From positions 1-10,240 of the forward strand of contig CAJVPP010004048.1 in NCBI GenBank assembly GCA_910592005.1: 10,240 nucleotides of DNA, given 5' to 3'. The stretch is from Funneliformis mosseae (taxonomy: Eukaryota; Glomeromycota; Glomeromycetes; Glomerales; Glomeraceae). The notes under the pieces are model-generated. The model did not search any database. It had not been told where the DNA came from and was given only the letters and a program-made list of their open reading frames with translations. The position numbers and the translations under genes were made by a program. Positions 8,519 through 10,240 of the stretch are shown here, piece by piece. How positions within the stretch are numbered: position 1 is the stretch's first letter; each line of letters opens with the position of its first letter.

Positions 8519-9208
8519 ATGACTCGACAAACTCGACAGGTTCGCGTTCAAGGTGTCAATCGTGCTGTTGTCGCGCCAAGGCGACGACCTATTTCTTCAA
8601 CTTCCCTTACTTCCATACCCCCTTCAGTGCCCTCTTCTTCTGCTCCTTTAACAGCTGTACCTTCTTCTCCTTTCCCTTCTCCAACAGCTGCTTCTCCTTC
8701 CTTAGTTTTTTTTCCTCATTCTCCCACTTTTCCTGTTTCTTCTCCTACCTCTCCCACTTCTTCTATTTCTTCTACTGGCCCAAATTTTTCTCCATCCCCA
8801 TTTCCTTCACCTATTCCCGTACCTTCTTTTGTTCCCCCTACTAACCTTCCTGTTCTTTCTCTTCCTTTTTCTTCCCTCCCTAATATCACAACGTATCGTT
8901 CTCCCCCTTCCCCTCCTTCTCCCTCTTCTTTAAGTTCATCCCCTTATTCATCCCCTTCTATTTCTTCAGTATCTTCTTATTCCTCTAATACTTCCACCCC
9001 CACTTTAACCCTCCCTGTTTTTAATCGCCCCTTTGTAAATTATAGACTTCTTAGGTGGCCAGAGCCGATGGATCTTGATCCACCAGGCATTTTTATTGAA
9101 ACCCCCTTCATCCCACCTAATCAATGGCCTGAACCAATGGATCTTGATCCTCCTGGTATCTATGTTGCCATTGATTATGGTTTTTATCCCTTCCCCCTCC
9201 GTTTTTAA
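8519..9208 (+). CDS. Ser/Pro-rich protein with two WPEPMDLDPPGI motifs
   Basis: This is an uninterrupted 229-residue frame from an ATG with A at -3 to TAA at 9206-9208. Residues 1-24 are basic (MTRQTRQVRV, then APRRRP). Residues about 25-165 are low-complexity Ser/Pro/Thr with scattered Phe, encoded by a very pyrimidine-rich strand, and are probably disordered. Residues 180-191 and 203-214 are two exact copies of WPEPMDLDPPGI joined by an 11-residue linker rich in Pro and Phe. The tail is aromatic (DYGFYPFPLRF). There is no signal peptide, membrane segment or catalytic domain. The two motif copies differ at seven bases, all in third codon positions, which supports real translation under selection. 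The motif looks like a short acidic/aromatic binding motif. The function is unknown, and a nuclear or scaffold role is only a guess. The gene has its own CRE/CCAAT promoter and an A-rich 3' end. It could alternatively be the first frame of a retroelement. Confidence 0.75.
   Translation: MTRQTRQVRVQGVNRAVVAPRRRPISSTSLTSIPPSVPSSSAPLTAVPSSPFPSPTAASPSLVFFPHSPTFPVSSPTSPTSSISSTGPNFSPSPFPSPIPVPSFVPPTNLPVLSLPFSSLPNITTYRSPPSPPSPSSLSSSPYSSPSISSVSSYSSNTSTPTLTLPVFNRPFVNYRLLRWPEPMDLDPPGIFIETPFIPPNQWPEPMDLDPPGIYVAIDYGFYPFPLRF
9056..9160 (+). repeat. In-gene duplicated 36-bp motif pair
   Basis: The 36-bp copies lie at 9056-9091 and 9125-9160, 69 bp (23 codons) apart. They encode the same 12 residues. The seven differences fall at third positions of Pro, Glu, Gly and Ile codons, and the shared core ATGGATCTTGAT is unchanged. 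This is an old duplication kept at the protein level. Confidence 0.85.
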
Positions 9209-9255
9209 CTGGCCACCACCTCTTCTTCGTCGTTGCCTTGGCTGACACTTAAGTA

Positions 9256-9290
9256 AAAGAAAATTATAAAAAAAAAAAAAAATAAATAAA
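9256..9290 (+). terminator. Likely polyadenylation region
   Basis: An A15 run (9268-9282) merges into AATAAATAAA (9281-9290), which holds two overlapping AATAAA signals about 75 bp after the stop codon of the Ser/Pro-rich gene. The A15 run could instead be the fossil tail of a retroposed copy. Confidence 0.5.
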
Positions 9291-9346
9291 GATTCCCCCT
9301 TTTTAATATAGTTTCACTAGGGTGTTTATCTTTTGATAAGCATGAC

Positions 9347-9379
9347 TACGATACATACATACATGGGATGGGTATCGTA
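9347..9379. repeat. 8-bp inverted repeat around ATAC repeats
   Basis: The arms TACGATAC (9347-9354) and GTATCGTA (9372-9379) pair perfectly around a 17-base loop with ATAC repeats and GGGATGGG. A smaller TTATC/GATAA hairpin with a TTTT loop lies just before it at 9326-9339. Confidence 0.55.
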
Positions 9380-9489
9380 TATATTATATGAAGTTGGCTG
9401 TTTCGTCTTTCCTTTTTGCAATTCAAATCCTCTCCCCATTTTGGCCACTTCATCCGTATTCTCTTTTTAGTTAGATATTAACTTATAAG

Positions 9490-9537
9490 AAAAAATATAA
9501 AAAAAATATAAAAAAAATATAAAAAAAAAAAAAATAT
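9490..9537. repeat. A-rich microsatellite, 11-bp period
   Basis: TAT triplets at 9496, 9507 and 9518 are spaced exactly 11 bp apart by A8 runs, and the last TAT (9535) follows a longer A14 run. This is typical of an expanded A-tail or a slippage repeat. Confidence 0.85.
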
Positions 9538-9644
9538 TCTTACGACTTATGTATTTCGATGATGTTTTTGAGGTGAAAAATTTTTTTAATTATTTTTAAT
9601 TTTATACCCCATTATATTCGTTTGCACATTCTTATCACCTCAAA

Positions 9645-9766
9645 TGAACCATCCATTTGATATGTGATGGTTCAAATATTTTCTTTACCTGAACGAAGCT
9701 TGCCACCTCTACGCGGTGTTCAGGAGAAACGGTTATCGTGTGAGCTATATCCGGCTAAGCGCAAGC
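9645..9766. ncRNA. Candidate structured RNA island (tentative)
   Basis: A hairpin with 9-bp perfect arms TGAACCATC (9645-9653) and GATGGTTCA (9666-9674) is followed by a GC-rich block at 9688-9766, 43 of 79 bases G or C by hand count in roughly 25% GC surroundings. In the block CCTGAAC (9688-9694) pairs with GTTCAGG (9718-9724), enclosing ACC (9705-9707) and GGT (9715-9717) around a 7-base TCTACGC loop. GCTTGC (9698-9703) can alternatively pair with GCAAGC (9761-9766), closing the whole block. No open frame crosses it. It does not match tRNA, 5S, U2, U6, SRP or hammerhead signatures that I can recall. Strand is undetermined. Confidence 0.35.
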
Positions 9767-9780
9767 ATTTACATTATTTA

Positions 9781-10140
9781 AAGTTCTAATATTGGTAAAT
9801 ACTATTAAATAAAATCTTGTAAATTTAACGAAAAATGCTTCAATAAAAACTTTTTTTAACTCTCGAAGAAACGTATCTTCAAAAATAATTTTCAATGCGC
9901 TATTTGATATATGTAAAACAATGCATCGTCCCTAAACTTAATTAATTATGTCGAATTACGTGATAAATAATAATTTAGGTGTTCGGAACTTTGTCGATCC
10001 GTAATTACACCATTTTTTTTTTTTTATGAAAATTATTTTTCGTTTTTTTTCTTGATCGTGATTTTGAGAATCACACTTTTGGACCACATTGAAATTATGA
10101 ACTTTAAATTATAATAACACTTCACCTATAATAATAATGG
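9781..10140. other. AT-rich spacer, no gene seen
   Basis: This is AT-rich sequence with stops in all frames, a T12-13 run around 10014-10025 and a small GTGATT/AATCAC hairpin (10058-10074). No coding or RNA gene signal was found. Confidence 0.6.
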
Positions 10141-10148
10141 TTACGGTA

Positions 10149-10240
10149 CGTTTCGCCGAAACTGTTCCGCCGAAACCCCCTTTGCCGAAGCCAATTCACC
10201 GAAAGGACATTTTGCAGAACGGCCACTTCGCTGAATGTCC
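10149..10240. repeat. Periodic TTCGCCGAA-type repeat, runs off the edge
   Basis: Six copies of a TT(C)GCCGAA-like core begin at about 10152, 10166, 10182, 10195, 10212 and 10227, spaced 13-17 bp. The spacers are varied and C-rich (e.g. ACTG, ACCCCC, AGGACA, CGGCCAC). The core is nearly its own reverse complement (TTCGGCGAA). It is much richer in GC than its surroundings. Such arrays can be read as FGE/FAE-type peptide repeats. No start or stop frames it here, and it continues beyond the window. Confidence 0.65.

Larger units (their letters stand above)
9291..9537 (+). mobile_element. Possible SINE-like retroposon (tentative)
   Basis: A less AT-rich body (9291-9472) ends in an A-rich simple-repeat tail (9489-9537) and is preceded by another A-run. 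The body has an AATTCAAATCC stretch (9420-9430) matching the Pol III B-box GGTTCGAATCC at 8 of 11 positions, and a weak A-box-like TGGCTG (9395-9400), with closer spacing than normal. It also has hairpins at 9326-9339 and 9347-9379. A coding-like minus-strand stretch at about 9330-9468 (residues KMGRGFELQKGKTKQPTS) offers a different reading, as a fragment of a gene. Confidence 0.25.

Noticed and set aside
9688..9766. tRNA or hammerhead ribozyme
   Set aside because: Arm lengths and loop motifs do not form a cloverleaf, and CTGAACGA is not the CTGANGA core. No matching GAAA/cleavage-site arrangement was found.
10058..10074. GTGATT/AATCAC hairpin
   Set aside because: A 6-bp stem with a 5-base loop is expected by chance at this frequency and has no supporting context.
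1..10240. CRISPR array, bacterial operon or phage region
   Set aside because: There are no regularly spaced identical repeats, no Shine-Dalgarno-led gene series and no dense coding. Introns, promoter type and base composition point to a eukaryote.

Overview
The window is a gene-poor, strongly AT-rich piece of a nuclear eukaryotic genome. Short GT-AG introns, a Tc1/mariner-type relic, a relic of a tyrosine-kinase-like kinase with an 'IPYVDPKRF' activation-segment end, and a TTCGCCGAA-type periodic repeat fit an arbuscular mycorrhizal fungus (Glomeromycotina, Rhizophagus-like). That assignment is an inference from composition and recalled family flavour, not from a database match.

Layout. 1-205 holds degenerate tandem repeats and 206-1786 is AT-rich sequence with no visible gene. 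1789-3146 is a nearly complete but dead Tc1-like element: TA duplication, about 29-bp inverted ends, and a transposase relic at 1985-3016 with many stops and its last catalytic residue changed. 3180-3973 is a decayed minus-strand coding region of unknown family. 4010-4700 is AT-rich with a cluster of ATCGAT motifs, followed by a strong hairpin (4724-4761) and a T18 run. 4935-5982 carries decayed plus-strand coding fragments with one convincing 53-bp intron. 6088-6660 is a minus-strand protein kinase relic. 6662-8262 is T-rich or AT-rich non-coding sequence with one good hairpin (7506-7539).

The only gene that looks alive is at 8519-9208. It encodes a 229-residue protein with a basic start, a long Ser/Pro/Thr-rich middle and a C-terminal 12-residue motif present twice. 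The two motif copies differ at seven nucleotide positions, all silent, which argues for selection on the protein. It has a plausible promoter about 150-250 bp upstream (a TGACGTCA palindrome, a second TGACGT site and an inverted CCAAT box) and an A-rich AATAAA-containing end.

Downstream come a possible SINE-like block with an 11-bp-period A-rich tail (9291-9537), a GC-rich island with nested inverted repeats that could encode a structured RNA (9645-9766), AT-rich sequence, and a roughly 15-bp periodic GCCGAA repeat running off the right edge (10149-10240).

The relics do not form a pathway. The region reads as an accessory, repeat-rich graveyard around one small lineage-specific gene. The leads most worth following are the duplicated motif protein with its CRE-like promoter and the 9645-9766 island.
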